A DNA stretch of 64,000 nucleotides, taken from positions 12,185,132 through 12,249,131 of the forward strand of contig OX421497.1 of the NCBI GenBank assembly GCA_949126835.1, given 5' to 3'. Position numbers and translations under genes: made by a program. The notes beneath the pieces were generated by a model, which did no database searches, was not told the DNA's origin, and saw only the letters and a list, made by a program, of their open reading frames with translations. Below, one piece after another: positions 22,344 to 34,664 of this stretch (positions within the stretch are counted from its first letter, which is position 1; every line of letters starts with the position of its first letter). This DNA comes from Anisus vortex (Eukaryota > Mollusca > Gastropoda > Planorbidae).

Positions 22344-22589
22344 GTAAAGTATCCCGTCGGACAAAATTCACCAGTTTCAGTGGCTCACGGCATATTTGGG
22401 AATGTGTAGCCAGCACAATGCTCAGCCAACCTTTACTTTACCCCAACGAAAGGCAGGTACCAATCGGAGATGTGTAGACTAAGGGACACCCTCTAGACCC
22501 GGGGAAAGAATCCTAGCCGTCATCAGGATTCGAACCCTGGACCTTTGATGATCCATCCGAACGCGCTGCCACACGACCACCGTGCCCCA
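22344..22589 (-). mobile_element. SINE-1 copy, near full length, minus strand
   Basis: It runs from the reversed tail (AAAGTATCCCGTCGGAC) to the reversed head ending CACCGTGCCCC. The B box is GGGTTCGAATCC. A short internal piece around the CCTATGGATC landmark is deleted. Confidence 0.85.
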
Positions 22590-22861
22590 TCTGTGTTCTC
22601 GTACTCTCTACAAATCTTGAATTTGCCAACTTTGGCGGTATCCTGCCGGTCCCAAGCCCGGGTAAAGGAGGAGGGTTGGTCGTGGGGATAGCGACCTTAC
22701 ACAGTAAGAAAAAAAAACAATGCTACAGATACCAATACTACACCAAACCAGTGAGTTTCTTCTTCTCCCGAAGACAAATAAAGGGAGCCGCCCAAGACCG
22801 AGACCGATGGAAAAGTGAAGAGTTGCGGCCCTATGCTACTATGGGGATGATATACAGGATT

Positions 22862-23260
22862 AAGTCAAGTCAAAGTCTAACTCTCCCGAAGTCCCTAATT
22901 TCGTTGAAGTCCAAAACTCCCCTGTATTCTTAAATTCACCTAAAACGTCAAACTCCACTAAGAACCCTAAATTCACTGGTCCCGAAAATCCACAGACATC
23001 ACACACTCCATTGAGCTCCAAAGCTTCATTGGCATCATAAACTAACCATGTAGTCCCAAAATTTACCGAAATCCCAAACTGTCCTGAAATTTCTAAAACT
23101 CCTCGCAGTCTCAAACTCCACCGAGTTCCCTAAACTCCTCTCTTAAGTCCTGAACTACACTGTAGTCAAAACACATGCGTAAAGTCCGGAATTTTTCTAA
23201 ACTCTCCGAATAACTTCCCTGAAGACCCCAAAACGCCCCTGAAGTCGCTTTATGACACCC
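22862..23260. repeat. Degenerate ~18-20 bp tandem repeat
   Basis: Variants of AAGTCCCTAAACTCCCCTG recur throughout (for example AAGTCCAAAACTCCCCTG, TCAAACTCCACTAAG, GAAGACCCCAAAACGCCCC). Unit boundaries have drifted and spacing is uneven, so this is an old minisatellite. The 84-codon minus ORF here is made of the repeat. Confidence 0.65.
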
Positions 23261-23862
23261 TAGATTCAATCACATCCGGAATGTTGACATGATAAAAGAG
23301 TAAACACTTCAGAATCTTACATCTGTTGAGCAAGACAATACTATCCTCTTGGGGAGGATCAATCATGCAGCATAGCCAAGATAACAAAACACAGCTATCA
23401 ATTAAAGTAATGAGATGCAATAAATAATTACTCCTTGTGGATATATGAGTTCGACGTCCTTCTATTCTTCTCCCCATTATACAGCTATATCAAACTATAT
23501 GTGTTTTGGGGCTTTTAAAAAAGGCTTTTTTTTATACCTAGATAAGATCAACAATTGGTGGCAGTCTGGAAATCAATGAACATTTGTCTCGATGTGACAC
23601 CACTGCGATGTAATCTGAACTAATCCGTAAATGTTTTGTTTTTTCCACTTTCTGTCCCATATTATAAAAAAAGGAGTATCCAAATATAGTATTGGGTTTA
23701 CTCGAGGGATTTTGTCGTCAACAGCGTTTTGTTTCTTCTTGTTTTTTTTGTGTTTCTTTATTTGTTTTTATTTTTGCTTGTGGGAGTGACTTTTTGTAGA
23801 CAAATAGTTATCTCAGTTGGAAAATATTTATGTTTTTTGTATGTTTTCTGATTTAGTCAAAG
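23261..23862. other. No gene seen
   Basis: AT-rich with T-runs. The 75-codon minus ORF (23250-23477) is unrecognised. Confidence 0.45.
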
Positions 23863-24035
23863 TAAATCGTCGAACGGAATTGATCCATAGGTCCGGTGAA
23901 ACAGAGTTCAGCAGTTTTTGTGGCCACGGCATACTAGGTGATTGTGTGGCCTGATTTTTGCACAGCCGCCTTTACTTTACCCCAACTAATCCGATTCACT
24001 TAAAATGAATCACTCTAGCCGTTGATGAAGTATTC
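23863..24035 (-). mobile_element. SINE-1 copy lacking the head, minus strand
   Basis: The tail and body are clear (GATCCATAGGTCCGGTGAAAC, TGTGGCCACGGCATACTAGG, CTTTACCCCAACTAATC). The tRNA-like head is replaced by unrelated sequence after about 24030. Confidence 0.7.
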
Positions 24036-24290
24036 AAATAATACTATAATGGTTTTTGGTGCAGTTTCAAGAAAAAAAAATCTGTACAAGACTGTTTACA
24101 ATAAATGATGTTTATGGAAGACTGTACTCAAGTCACTGGTATACAATATCTAGCCAACAGCTTTTAAAACAGCTTCAATAACACAACAACAAATGCAAAT
24201 CCACGCACCATTATACATGTTTCGGTACAGAAATTACGACAAAGGTAATTCCCGACCATTTAATTTTAGAAACAGGAATACAAAATTGTG

Positions 24291-24493
24291 GGCCGTTGAA
24301 GCAGCGTTCATCAGATTCTGTGACCATGGCATACGAGGGGATTGTGTGGCAGATCTTTTCCCCAACTTAAGTCAGGTACCAATCAGGGCTGGGTAGACTC
24401 AGGGACACCCTCCTGACCCGTGGGACGGACCCTAGCCATTCACCAGGATTCGAACCCAGGTCCTTCGGTACTTCAGCTCGGCCACCATGCCGC
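24291..24493 (-). mobile_element. SINE-1 copy, minus strand
   Basis: The head is intact (B box GGGTTCGAATCC, then CTTCGGTACTTCAGCTCGGCC), with part of the body deleted near 24355 (no CTTTACC block). The tail is lost. Confidence 0.8.
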
Positions 24494-24850
24494 TTGGATT
24501 TGTCTAAGTACAGAGATAATCTCTTACCCAAACTTAGCATTAAGTGAATATCTTTAACACACAATTGATACCATTATATTATGTTAAATAGAAACAAAAA
24601 TAGTATATCTACCACGTACAGCTAGCTAGCTATACAATATTTCGTTTTAATGCATGACATAGTCGAAACTAGCACAGTATACACTAACTTGGTCTCGCGG
24701 GTCAACCATGGAAGTATTCGAAGACGAGGGCTCTAATTTGGTAAGAGCCAGGTGTTGGTGTTGTTTGTTTGTTTGTTGTTGTTGTTTTGTTTTTGTTATA
24801 TCTCTGTGATCCAAAAGAAAAAAATACTAGCCATTTATCATGCATAGAAT

Positions 24851-25113
24851 GGGGCACGGTAGCCGAGCGGCAGGCGTTCGACTGGCGATCCGAAGGTCCT
24901 GGGTTCGAATCCTGGTGGGGCCGGGATGGATTTTTTCCCAGGACTTGAGGGTGTCCCTGAGTGTACCCAGCTCTGATGGGTACCTGACATAATTTGGGTT
25001 AAAGTAAAGGCGGCTGGGCATTGTGCTGGCCACACATCCATTTGTATGCCGTGGCCACAGAAACTGGTGAACGCTGATACACAGTTTGGTCCGAAGGGTA
25101 CTTTACTTTTTTT
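24851..25113 (+). mobile_element. SINE-1 copy, full length
   Basis: One of the most complete copies: GGGGCACGGTAGCCGAGCGG head, B box GGTTCGAATCC, all body landmarks, and a tail GGGTACTTTACTTTTTTT. A few bases of the GCTTCACCGGCC block are lost. Confidence 0.9.
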
Positions 25114-26317
25114 ATCATATATTGCTGACATTCTTTTTGGAAAATTGAACGACTGGACAGTGTCCTGACCATACAATTTCCTAGTATGCCGAGGTCAAAG
25201 ACGGGATTGAACTAAATATAATAATTTATTTACTAATAATTAGACTCTACTCACCTTTGATTTTGACTTACCTTTCAAGTCAAACGGTAGAGCAGAAAGT
25301 TTATAAAATAAAACTCAGACAAACAGCTTATATGGTTTATTAATAGTTTTAACTTTTTTTAAACAGTTTAATCTTTTCATCATTAGCTAATGTAACTTTC
25401 TTTTACAAACATGCAACTAGTAAGCTGTCTTTGTGTCACACAAACCCACACACATTCATAAATCTACACAAAAATATATCGCCTTTCCACCCCCCCCCCC
25501 CCCCCACCTACACACACACACACCTAAAACAAAGTGATCTAGCGTCCATCTGCTGCTTATAAAGTAGTCTATCAAAAAAAAAACGAGAGGGAGCGGGCGC
25601 GATGGGATGGGAGGGGGGACCGGGGCGTCTTGCTTCTTGTCATCCTTTCTTGTATTAATGCGCCAAGCTGATATTGAGCCTTCCTCAGTATTCAATCAAG
25701 TTCTTTGACCGCAACCCTAACCCTATCCCCCTCCTTCACCCCTCCCCGCATGCCCCCATCTCTCCCTCCCCTCTCACACAGTGTCCTCTATGATATAAAA
25801 TTCTGGAACTCGTGACATCACCGAAAAAAGAGAAGTTTACAAAAAAAAATGAAACAAAACACAAATTTATGGGTCACAAAAAAAAAGACTTGAAAAAATC
25901 AAAACCTTGTAGTGGTGGTAGGGGTGTCGGGGAGGGGGAGGGGCGGTGGGGCTTTGGAGCGTTGGCGCGAAAAGAAAATCAAGACCTAATGGTTTTATGA
26001 AAGGAATAAAGGAAGTGAAAAGAATTGATGCGATTTCCATACCAATATGAAAAGTAAGTTGCTCTGAAAGAAACGTATTACCTAGGGTAGAAGAATAGCC
26101 GGAAGTCTGGAAGGTTGTTTGTTTGTTTTTCTCTCCCGTTATATTCCTACTTGTGGAGTCTTAAAGACAATATATTCAAAAATGGTTGAGAAATGAAACT
26201 TTGTGCAAAATGAAAAGGAGAAGTGGCTGCTTTTTTTTTTTAAGAAACGATTTCAATTATGTCTAGTATCTATATACTTTAACAATGAATCCGGTCATTG
26301 GCGTTGATTTTTGTGGG
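25114..26317. other. No gene; homopolymer and simple repeats
   Basis: A C19-type run is at about 25489-25506, followed by (CA)n. CCCTAACCCTATCCCC at 25712 is telomere-like but single. A G-rich block is at 25900-25960. Confidence 0.5.
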
Positions 26318-26880
26318 CGTTAGAAATGTTGAGGAGAGAAGTGGACGTCACATATGTTGAGAAAAGAACTATCCGTTAGAAATGTTGAGGAGAGAAGTGG
26401 GCGTGAGAAATTTTGAGGAGAGAAGTGGGCGTCAGAAATGTTAAAGAGAGAAGTGGGCGTCAGAAATGTTGAGGATAGAAGTGGGCGTCAAAAATGCGAC
26501 ATCAGATTTGTTCGACAAAGGACGTTAGAATTGAAAAGTGGGCATCATCAATGTTGAAGAGAGGAATGAGCGTCAGAAATGTTGAATAAGAGTTGACATC
26601 AGAAATGTTGAAGGGGATATGAAGTCAGAAATGTTGAAGAGGAAATGACGTCAGAAATGTTGAGGATAAGACGTCAGAAATGTTGAGGAGATAACGTCAG
26701 AAATATTGAAGAGATGACGTGAGACAGTTTAAAGAGATGACAGTCAGTAATGTTCAATACGATATGGCTTTTATGGCTTACAGGTATATGATGTCAGAAA
26801 TGTTCAGAAGTGACAGAAACATTTTCAGAGAGAGAGATGACAGAACTGTTCCAATAGAGATGACATCAGAACGTTAAAGT
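26318..26880. repeat. Decaying ~28-bp minisatellite
   Basis: The unit is close to GTCAGAAATGTTGAGGAGAG + AAGTGGGC (28 bp) at 26320-26490. It then shortens to about 22-25 bp units (GTCAGAAATGTTGAAGAGGA, GTCAGAAATGTTGAGGATAA) to about 26880. The gradual loss of the AAGTGGGC part along the array is visible. Confidence 0.8.
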
Positions 26881-27771
26881 AAGACGCCACCAAAAAGTGA
26901 ATTGGACAATGTTGATTCACGGTTTTTGCATGGGAAATAGATACAGGGCCATACGAGATGAAACAAAATTCTCTAAGCTGCTGTTTGTCTGATGTTGTTT
27001 TTTTGTTTTTTTCATTCTATATACATAATTTTGTGTGGGCATGCGCATGTCAATACCCCACACCCGTGAGTAAATACATGTATTTACGTCTGCCTGTTTG
27101 AGCGAAAAAGACAGACGCTGTCTACGTCGTTGTAACATGGTAAGTGGATTAACTGTTATTATTCCATTTTTAAAGTTCCTAGATGATTGGCTCAACTAAA
27201 GTCCACAATTGTTTAGTTGTTTTATAAATGATGATCTTTTGAAACGTTGGCTAGTCTACTTCTAAGTAATTGCATAATAGTCATCTTGAGCTACTTCATT
27301 GTTCCTTGTAAATGAGTCCCAATGAAACGTAACAACCTTTTCTTTCCGTTTCTCTCTTTGTCTTTTGTTCTCATTTTCTCTTTTTTCTCTTTTTCTTTCT
27401 TTCTCGTTCTCTCTTTTCTCTCTCTCTATCTATCTTTCTCTTTTTTTCTCTTTCTGTCTGTCTCTTTTTCTTTCTTTTTTTATTCATCTGTTTTTTTTCT
27501 CTCTATCTTTCGTTTTCTTTTCTCGCTCTTCCTCTTTTTTCTTTCCCTTTTTCTGTTTTATCTCTTTTTCGCTCTGGCACTTTGATATCTTTTTTCTTTC
27601 TTTCCCTTTCTCTCTCACTTTTTCTTTTTACCTCCCCCCTTCTATTGTCCTCTCTCTTTCTCTCTCTCTTTTAACTATGTTTCATTATTAGTTGGCAAGA
27701 TTTTGTCTCTTCTTGTTCATTAAAACAATAAGCTTTATTACAAGAGTTGACATTTTACCACGACACATTTC
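26881..27771. other. No gene; long CT-rich tract
   Basis: 27330-27685 is almost pure pyrimidine on the plus strand (CTTTCTCTTTTTCT-type). The Ser/Phe/Leu ORFs there are composition artefacts. Confidence 0.6.
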
Positions 27772-28052
27772 GTCATATTGCTGTTATATTGCCGTTATAT
27801 TGCCGTTATATTGCCGTTATAAAGCTGTTATATTGCTGTTTTATTGCTGTTATAATGTTGTTATAAAGCTGTTATATTGCTGTGTATATTGCTGTTATAT
27901 TGCTGTGAAAAAGCTGTTACATTGATTTTATAAAGATGTTATATTGCTGTTACATAGCTGTTATATTGCTGTTATAATGCTGTTAAAATGCTGTTATATT
28001 GCTGTTATATCACTGTTATATTGTTATTATATTGCTGTTATATTGCTGTTGC
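27772..28052. repeat. 11-bp minisatellite (TGTTATATTGC)
   Basis: About 25 imperfect units, for example GCTGTTATATTGCCGTTATA, with substitutions (AAAGC, AATGC) and a few indels. Confidence 0.9.
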
Positions 28053-29196
28053 ATACACACGAACTGACTACGTTAACATTCGTCATGATTTCATTTTTTT
28101 CTAAATTTGTCCTACATTAAACGAAGAAGCAATCAATCGTCTATCAGAACCATCAAAGCCGCCGATCATTCTCAATCATAATCAATCACTACAATCATGT
28201 TCATTAAAAAAAATCAAACCCAGTTTCTCTCATTTTCTTTTCATTGTTTTTTTTTAAATCCCAAATCAAACAGACCAAACATTTCAAAACACCTGCGTTT
28301 TTTCACCGGAAACGGATATAAAATCAATTACACGTGGTGGGGGGGGGGAGATTACTCAGAAGTATTGCGCTATGATGTCATGACGGGGGAGGGTGGGCGT
28401 TGGTGGGCTGATATCATATCTTTTGGAGTGCACAGAGTCTTTGCGGACCACATAAAATCCTGGAGATTGAGCATCGTTCCACCAACAACACCCACCCGCT
28501 GGGGACCACTCATTATCGAGTTTAGAAAAAAACAGTTTTTCAACAGCGCAGTGGGCGAGCTGACATAATAATTGCCACCCCTCTTTACCGAACGAGCATG
28601 CTAGGTAAGGTCATAGTGACCTCTTTGCACCCTTGACGACATTGACTAGGGATGAATGGGTGAACCGAAAACTAAAGGTTTTCGGACAGTTGAAAAAATG
28701 TTATTGTCAACTGATCTATCTTCGTTTCTTTTTTCCCGTTTCTCTCTCTTTTTCTACCCTTTTCTCTTTCTACCTTACTCGATCTATCTATTTATCTCTC
28801 TCATAGTGTCTTTTTTCTCCCTTCTCTTCCTCGCTCTTTCTTGTTCATATCCCTTAAGTCTTTCTCCGTCTCTCTCTATATTTCTCTCTTTGTTTTGCTC
28901 GGTATATTTATTTCTCTCTCTCTCTCCTTCAGTTTCTCTTTCTTTTACTCCGTCCATTTCTCTCCTAATTTCTCTCTTTCTGTATCTCTCTCTCTCTCTC
29001 AGATTTGACTTTATAGTTTAGTGACTTGATTTACGTCAAGTATTCTCCCCCATTGCATTTTCACTCACTCGACGGGGGCTTTATTTCAACGCCCCATGCC
29101 AAAAGTTTGATAGTGTTTCCCCACAGATTAACCGATGTTATTGTTGATACACCCATCACCAATGGCTGGCAACCCCCAGCTATTCGTAATCGTAGA
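28053..29196. other. No gene seen; CT-rich tract in the second half
   Basis: A 123-codon ORF (28197-28568) and a 121-codon ORF (28656-29021) show no domain I recognise; the latter is mostly CT-rich tract (28715-29005). Confidence 0.5.
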
Positions 29197-29204
29197 GTCT
29201 AGTT

Positions 29205-29439
29205 CAGGGGTCTCCAAACTATTCAACCCGAGGGCCGCATTAACTATCAAACAGCAGTTTGGGGGCCGACTACACACTCAAGGTTCAAATTAAAAAGAAT
29301 CAAAACAAGGATGTTGTTTTAAATTATTATTTATTATTATAATATTTTATTCAATTATTATTTAATAAAATATTTCGTATATAAAAATGTCTCCACGTGC
29401 CGCATCCGTCCCGCGGGCCGTAGTTTGGAGACCCCCCTG
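29205..29439 (+). mobile_element. 235-bp hAT MITE with 8-bp target duplication
   Basis: Inverted ends CAGGGGTCTCCAAACTA and TAGTTTGGAGACCCCCCTG. Flanking octamers GTCTAGTT (29197-29204) and GTCTAGTC (29440-29447) form a target duplication with one mismatch. The inside is AT-rich with GGGCCGCATT/GTGCCGCAT subterminal repeats. It is a different family from hAT-1. Confidence 0.9.
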
Positions 29440-29447
29440 GTCTAGTC

Positions 29448-30769
29448 GAACAAAATGTTGAATGTTGCACTCTGCAGGTAGTACAATCATGATGATTGTG
29501 AAATAATTGGTTGCTGCTGCTGTTGATAGAGTTCAGTCATCAAACTGAGATCTTGCGAGACACAAGGGTGGAACATGTTTCTTCTTGTTGTTTGAATAAT
29601 GAGATCTTACAGAGGAAATTGAAAAACAACAACAACAACAACAACATGCCTTACAGACAATGTCAAACATGTTTCATTTGAATTTGTTATTTTCTTTTCT
29701 CTTTGTGTAATTCTTTGACTGCTGCGTCTGTTACGCCAATTTATCATAAACTCTTTTCTCTTTCTTTCCATTTCTCTCTGTCTATCTTTTTTCTATCTTT
29801 TTTTTTCTGTATTTTTTCCTATTTCTCTTTTTCCCTCACTTTATTATATTATCTTTCTCCCATTCTCTTTGTTTCTAGCGTTCTCTATATTTAATGTTCT
29901 TTCGTTCTCTCTTGTTCTCTCTTTTGTTCTCTTTCCTTCTTACTTTCTACTTATTTCCTTTCTCTCTATCTACTCACTCGTTATATATTTCTCTCATTTT
30001 CTTTCTCTCTCTTCATCTCTCACATTCTCCCTTTTACTTTTCTCTTTCATTCTTTTTATTTTGTCCCTTTTGTCTCCTTTCCCATCTCTTTCTCCCCCCC
30101 CCCCCCACTTTTCTCTCTCTCTAAATATGTTTCCATTTTTTAAATATCTTTTGCTATTTGTTTGTCTAAGAACATCATGGTCTTCCCCTTTTAATTCTTT
30201 TCTACATTTATTTTATAGCACTATAACACAACACACACACACTCTCTCTCTCTCTCTCTCTAGTTTGAATCGTCATATCTCATTTCTCTCTCTTTTTCTC
30301 CATCTCTCTCTCTTTCTCTATTAAATGTTATATTTCTGTTTTTCTTATCACAACCAGTTTCACGAAACACACTCGCAACCACCCTCGTACACACTAACAC
30401 ACAGAGACGCACAAAGACCGTCACTAAAAAAACAACAACATTCCTTCAACATACTAATACATACATCACATAAATAATGACATAATATTTAAACTCAAAC
30501 AAACTATAATGATATATACAAATTATAAATAGAAGGGACATTTCATTATGGAAAACATTCTAAATATAATGTAAGCAACCAGAGCACGTGTTTACAAACA
30601 TATGTGTTTGTTATTATGTAGATTCTGCAGACAGTTCGAGGCTTACGGCGAGTACTTTAAATTTCAATCTGAAACACAAACCTCAGCATTAAAGGTTGAC
30701 AGAATGACAGATGTCAGCAACTTACTTAGTGACATGACAAGTGACCATGTTTATTTATTTGCACTTTAC
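29448..30769. other. No gene; CT-rich tract
   Basis: 29690-30320 is dominated by TTTCTCTC-type text with (CT)n near 30240-30262 and a C12 run near 30096. The ORFs of 63-151 codons are composition artefacts. 30330-30769 is AT-rich. Confidence 0.55.
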
Positions 30770-30994
30770 GGTGGAGCATGAGCGGCATCGCGTTCGACTG
30801 CCGTACCGACGGTCCTGGGTTTGCATCATGGACTCGAGGGTGTCCCTGAGCTCAGATTGGCACCTGACATTAGTTGGGGTAAAGTAAAGGCGGCAGGGCA
30901 TTGTGCTAGCAGCACAATCCCCCTATTATGCCGAGGCCGCTAAAAATGGTGAACACAGCTTTACCAACCCTATGATCAATTTATTTTACTTTTA
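30770..30994 (+). mobile_element. SINE-1 copy, damaged head
   Basis: The B box is changed to GGTTTGCATCATGG. The body landmarks TTGGGGTAAAGTAAAGGCGG and GTGCTAGCAGCACAATCCCC are clear. The tail is short. Confidence 0.8.
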
Positions 30995-31710
30995 CGATGG
31001 AGCATGACCCAGTTTTTAATTGTTTGGTCCTCGTCAGGACATCGAGCTTTAACGTGAGCGACAGTACAAACGTAATCAGATAGAACCGAGAACTTCTCTT
31101 TGACATATGGTACTAAAGAACATAAGAAGTACATAGAACTTAGCGCTTTTCATAACAGCGGGAACGTAATCAAAAAGAACATTAGAACCCTTCAATAACA
31201 GCAGAAGCGAACTCAAATAGAACAGAACTCTTCAATAACAGCAGGAACGTACTGAAAAGAACTTAGATATCTTCAATAACAACTGAAACAAACTCAAAAT
31301 GCAAATAGTACAATGCAGTAAGTAACAGTCCAAAAGAACTCTAACGTGTGTATGTGATAGAGCTGGTCTGTTTATTTGATCAATAAAAACTTTACGCAAT
31401 CATTGACCAAATAACAATTGATTATTACGGAGAATGAGACACAGAGAGAAACAGAGCTAAAGAGAGAGAGAGAGAAATTTTCATGGAGGCATTTGACATC
31501 TTTTGAAGTTGTCGATCTAAAGCTTGCACTCACGGACACGGATCATACCAACACTTGCACGCGCTATGCTCGAGGTAGAGGGTAAAAAGAAAACCCATTA
31601 ACAAATAACGAAAACAACAACAAAAAAATTACTGATGAAGGTTTGAACTGGGAGGAAATGTATCTATGACACGAACTCATGTCATGATAATTGTAATGAT
31701 AATCAATGAA
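30995..31710. other. No gene; imperfect ~50-bp repeats
   Basis: At about 31060-31300 a unit containing TTCAATAACAGCAGGAACG and AAAAGAACTTAG recurs about four times with drift. (GA)n near 31455. Confidence 0.5.
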
Positions 31711-31946
31711 GGGGGCACGGTGGACGAGTGGCAGCGCGTTCGACTGGAGTACCGAAGGTCCTGGGTTCGAATCCTGGTGTTGGCAATAATTTGTTCCTGG
31801 GTCTGGAGGGTGCCCCTGAGTCTACACAGCTCTCATGGGTACCTGAATTTAGTTGGGTTAAAGTCAAAGCGGCTGGGCATTGTGCTGGCCACACAATCTC
31901 CTAGTACCCAAGGATCAATTCGGTCCGACGTGATACTTTACTTTAC
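31711..31946 (+). mobile_element. SINE-1 copy, near full length
   Basis: Head GGGGGCACGGTGGACGAGTGG, B box GGTTCGAATCC. The GTGGCCACAGAAACTGG block is deleted. A possible short target duplication (AATGAAG-like) flanks it. Confidence 0.9.
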
Positions 31947-32125
31947 AATGAATGAAGTACAGTATAATATATAGACATGTTTGTTAAACACGACGCTTGT
32001 GTCTTCCCTTCTTTCACAGCTGCTAGTTGTTGTTTACCTTAATAGTTTGCGAATTTTTCTTTACGCAGACGTTACTTCCATTTTTTTCTTAAAATGTAAA
32101 TCTTTGTAATTATTTTTGAAAAGAC

Positions 32126-32284
32126 ACCCAGGGACTGTGATGGGTACCTGACATTAGTTAGTGGTAAAGTCTGGACATTGTGCTGGCTACTAATCTCTTT
32201 GTATGCCGTGACCACAGAAACTGGTGAACGCTGCTTCAGCGGTCCTATGGATCAAATTGGTCTGACGGGATACTTTACTTTTAC
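32126..32284 (+). mobile_element. SINE-1 copy, 5'-truncated
   Basis: It starts in the body (CACCCAGGGACTGTGATGGG) and runs to the tail GGATACTTTACTTTTA. No tRNA-like head. Confidence 0.8.
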
Positions 32285-32546
32285 ACCGACACTTATATTC
32301 ACAAAAATTGTCCTTAACAAAAATATTTTAGTCTGCTTAAATAATTCACTTCTGTTTCCATATTATAAAAAAATATCTACTAAAAACGACACTTCCAATT
32401 TCTTATTCAAATAGGATGTTTACTACACAAATAGCCATCTTCTGTTCTACAATCAAACAAATTAATGTATTACAACCATACGTCAATACGTTCATACCTT
32501 TAAGATCCATTTTATCCCATACTTATCGGTGCCAGTAAACTATGTG

Positions 32547-32670
32547 CACTGAAGAACAAATGGCATTGGGTTGGTCACACAATCCCCTAGTTTGTCGCGG
32601 CCACGGAAACTTGTGAACACTCTTACACTTCATCAAATTATTGGTCCGCATGATACATTCCTTTTTTTTT
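32547..32670 (+). mobile_element. SINE-1 fragment, 3' half
   Basis: GGCATTGGGTTGGTCACACA, CGGCCACGGAAACTTGTGAA and a tail ending in a T18 run identify it. The 5' half is missing. Confidence 0.7.
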
Positions 32671-32920
32671 TTTTTTCCACTAAACATAAGGGTCTAACCA
32701 TGGACGGATGTTTTATGACTTTTTTAAAATTTCCCTATTGATACTTTTAAAATGTAGCTTCCAGCAGTAAAAAAATTTTTTTTTAATCACTCATATTGAG
32801 TTTGTGGTTGTTTTTGTTATTATTCTTGTTATTGTTTTGTTATTGTTTTTGTTATTATTCTTGTTATTGTTTTATTATTGATTTTTTTGCGTCCTTTTAG
32901 TTTTGGTTGTTTTGACTTAA

Positions 32921-33073
32921 AGTTTACAGACGTACATTCTAGATAGAAGATTTGTTGCGTCCACTAGGCCCAAAACTCCTGCAGGGCGGAAGGGATTGGT
33001 TTGGCGGAATTGCTTGAACCGGGGTCGTTTGTGTTGACAGTCCGGTGTACTAACCACAAGACCAGCCGCTTGG
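32921..33073 (-). mobile_element. SINE-2 copy, minus strand
   Basis: The whole length is recognisable from the tail (TTTACAGACGTACATTCTAG) to the head (AACCACAAGACCAGCCG). The B box is degraded to GGTTCAAGCAATTCC. Confidence 0.8.
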
Positions 33074-33819
33074 TCGCCATTTTTTAAGTTCCAAGTTCCA
33101 TGAGTTCTCGTGTCCCTGATTCCGGTGGATAAGGGGGGGGGGGGGGGGGGTTGGTTACAGGGTCGCCCTGTGTGTGTGTGGTTGGAAAGAGAGAAGAAAT
33201 TCGGGGGAATGTAACAAAAAAAATAGTCGGGTTGGCAGGGGGAAGGGAGGTTATCAAGTGGGGTCAAAGAGTGAGTACTGAAAAACAAATCGAGTAAAAC
33301 TAAAAAAAAGACCAACCCTAGTAACTTGTCAAGCACTGCTGACTTCTCACGCCAAGTTCAGACAATTCTAAATTAGACCAAACGATCAAACTACAATTAT
33401 CCCCCCTTCCCCTACAAAAAAAGTCTCTTTTTTCTTATTCTGTTCTTTTTGTCCCCCCCCCCCCCCTCCCTCGACCTTTCTCTAGACGAAATGGACACAC
33501 TCACATCAAAAGAAAGGGGGGGGGGGAGGAATGAGGAGGGAGTTTTTAAATGGAGGAAATTGTTAAAACGTTACTTTTAACTGTAGTGACATTTCGTTTT
33601 TTAAAGATTTTAAAATGGTGGCATTTTATAAAGATTGAAATGTAGTGGTTGGATGTTTTAATTGTGTTTTTTTTAGAAGTATTGGCGAGTGATTTTCTGA
33701 ACTTGTAACTCGTTAGGTAGTTCACAGTTAGGGAAAGAAGGAAACAAACGTTAAAGGCCTTTTTAATTATTATGAAACTTAGTCGTCCTAGTCCTTGGTT
33801 GTAATAGTCGTCTAGCTTA
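33074..33819. other. No gene; G/C homopolymer runs
   Basis: A G run at about 33135-33150, a C14-type run at 33453-33466 and a G10-type run at 33518-33527. The 139-codon minus ORF (32917-33336) spans SINE-2 and the G run and is not a gene. Confidence 0.5.
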
Positions 33820-33946
33820 GTTGTCGAGCTTTGTGGTCGAGCTTAGTGCTCTAGCTTTTGGTGGTCTAGCTTAGTGGTCTAGCTTAGACTTAGTGTTCTA
33901 GCTCTTGGTGGTCTAGCTTAGTGGTCTAGCTTATTGAAGCCAGCTG

Positions 33947-34108
33947 GTCCAGCGGTTAGTTCACCGGACTGTCAACCAAAAACCAACTGACACGTCGCGA
34001 GTTCTATTCCTGCCACTGATGGATCCCTGTCGCCCTGCAGGAGTTGTGGGCTTAGTGGACGTAATAATCTTCTATTTAGAATCTAGAAGGAACGTCTGTA
34101 AACGTATA
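33947..34108 (+). mobile_element. SINE-2 copy inside the 13-bp satellite
   Basis: Plus-strand copy: CAGCGGTTAGTTCACCGGAC head, a duplicated AACCAA stretch, B box GAGTTCTATTCC, then GTGGACGTAATAATCTTC and the tail ACGTCTGTAAACGTATAAG. The satellite continues directly on both sides. Confidence 0.9.
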
Positions 34109-34664
34109 AGATATAAGTGGTCTAGCTTAGTGGTCTAGCTTCGTGGTCTAGCTTAGTGGTCTGGCTTAGTGGTCTAGCTTCGTGGTCTAGCTTATTGGTC
34201 TAGCTTAGTGGTCTAGCTCTTAGTGTTATAGCTCTTGGTGGTATAGCTTAGTGGTCTAGTATAGTGGTTGAGCTATTGGTGGTCTAGCTTAGTGGTCGAG
34301 CTTAGTGGTTTAGCTTAATAGTTTTACTTAGTGGTCTAGCTCTTAGTGGTCTAGCTTAGTGGTCTAGCTTAGTGTTCTAGCTCTTGGTGGTATAGCTTAG
34401 TGGTCTAGTATAGTGGTTGAGCTATTGGTGGTCTAGCTTAGAGGTCTAGCTGAGAGGTCTAGCTCAAGGGTCGGTAACCAATGGCACACGGGCCAGACCT
34501 GGCATGCCGATTGACTTTCAATGGCATATTGAAGAGGCCTTAAAGTCTATTCAAGTCACATCTACAAGATATTTAGAGCTACAGCAGGATGGATTTTAGG
34601 CTGTTGGCGCGCTGAGGGAATTAGAAATCATACTTTGGCACACTGTTATGAAAAGGTTGCCGAT

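Noticed and set aside
27322..30324. Ser/Phe/Leu-rich ORFs in pyrimidine tracts
   Set aside because: Composition artefacts of CT-rich DNA; no signal peptide or domain context that survives inspection.
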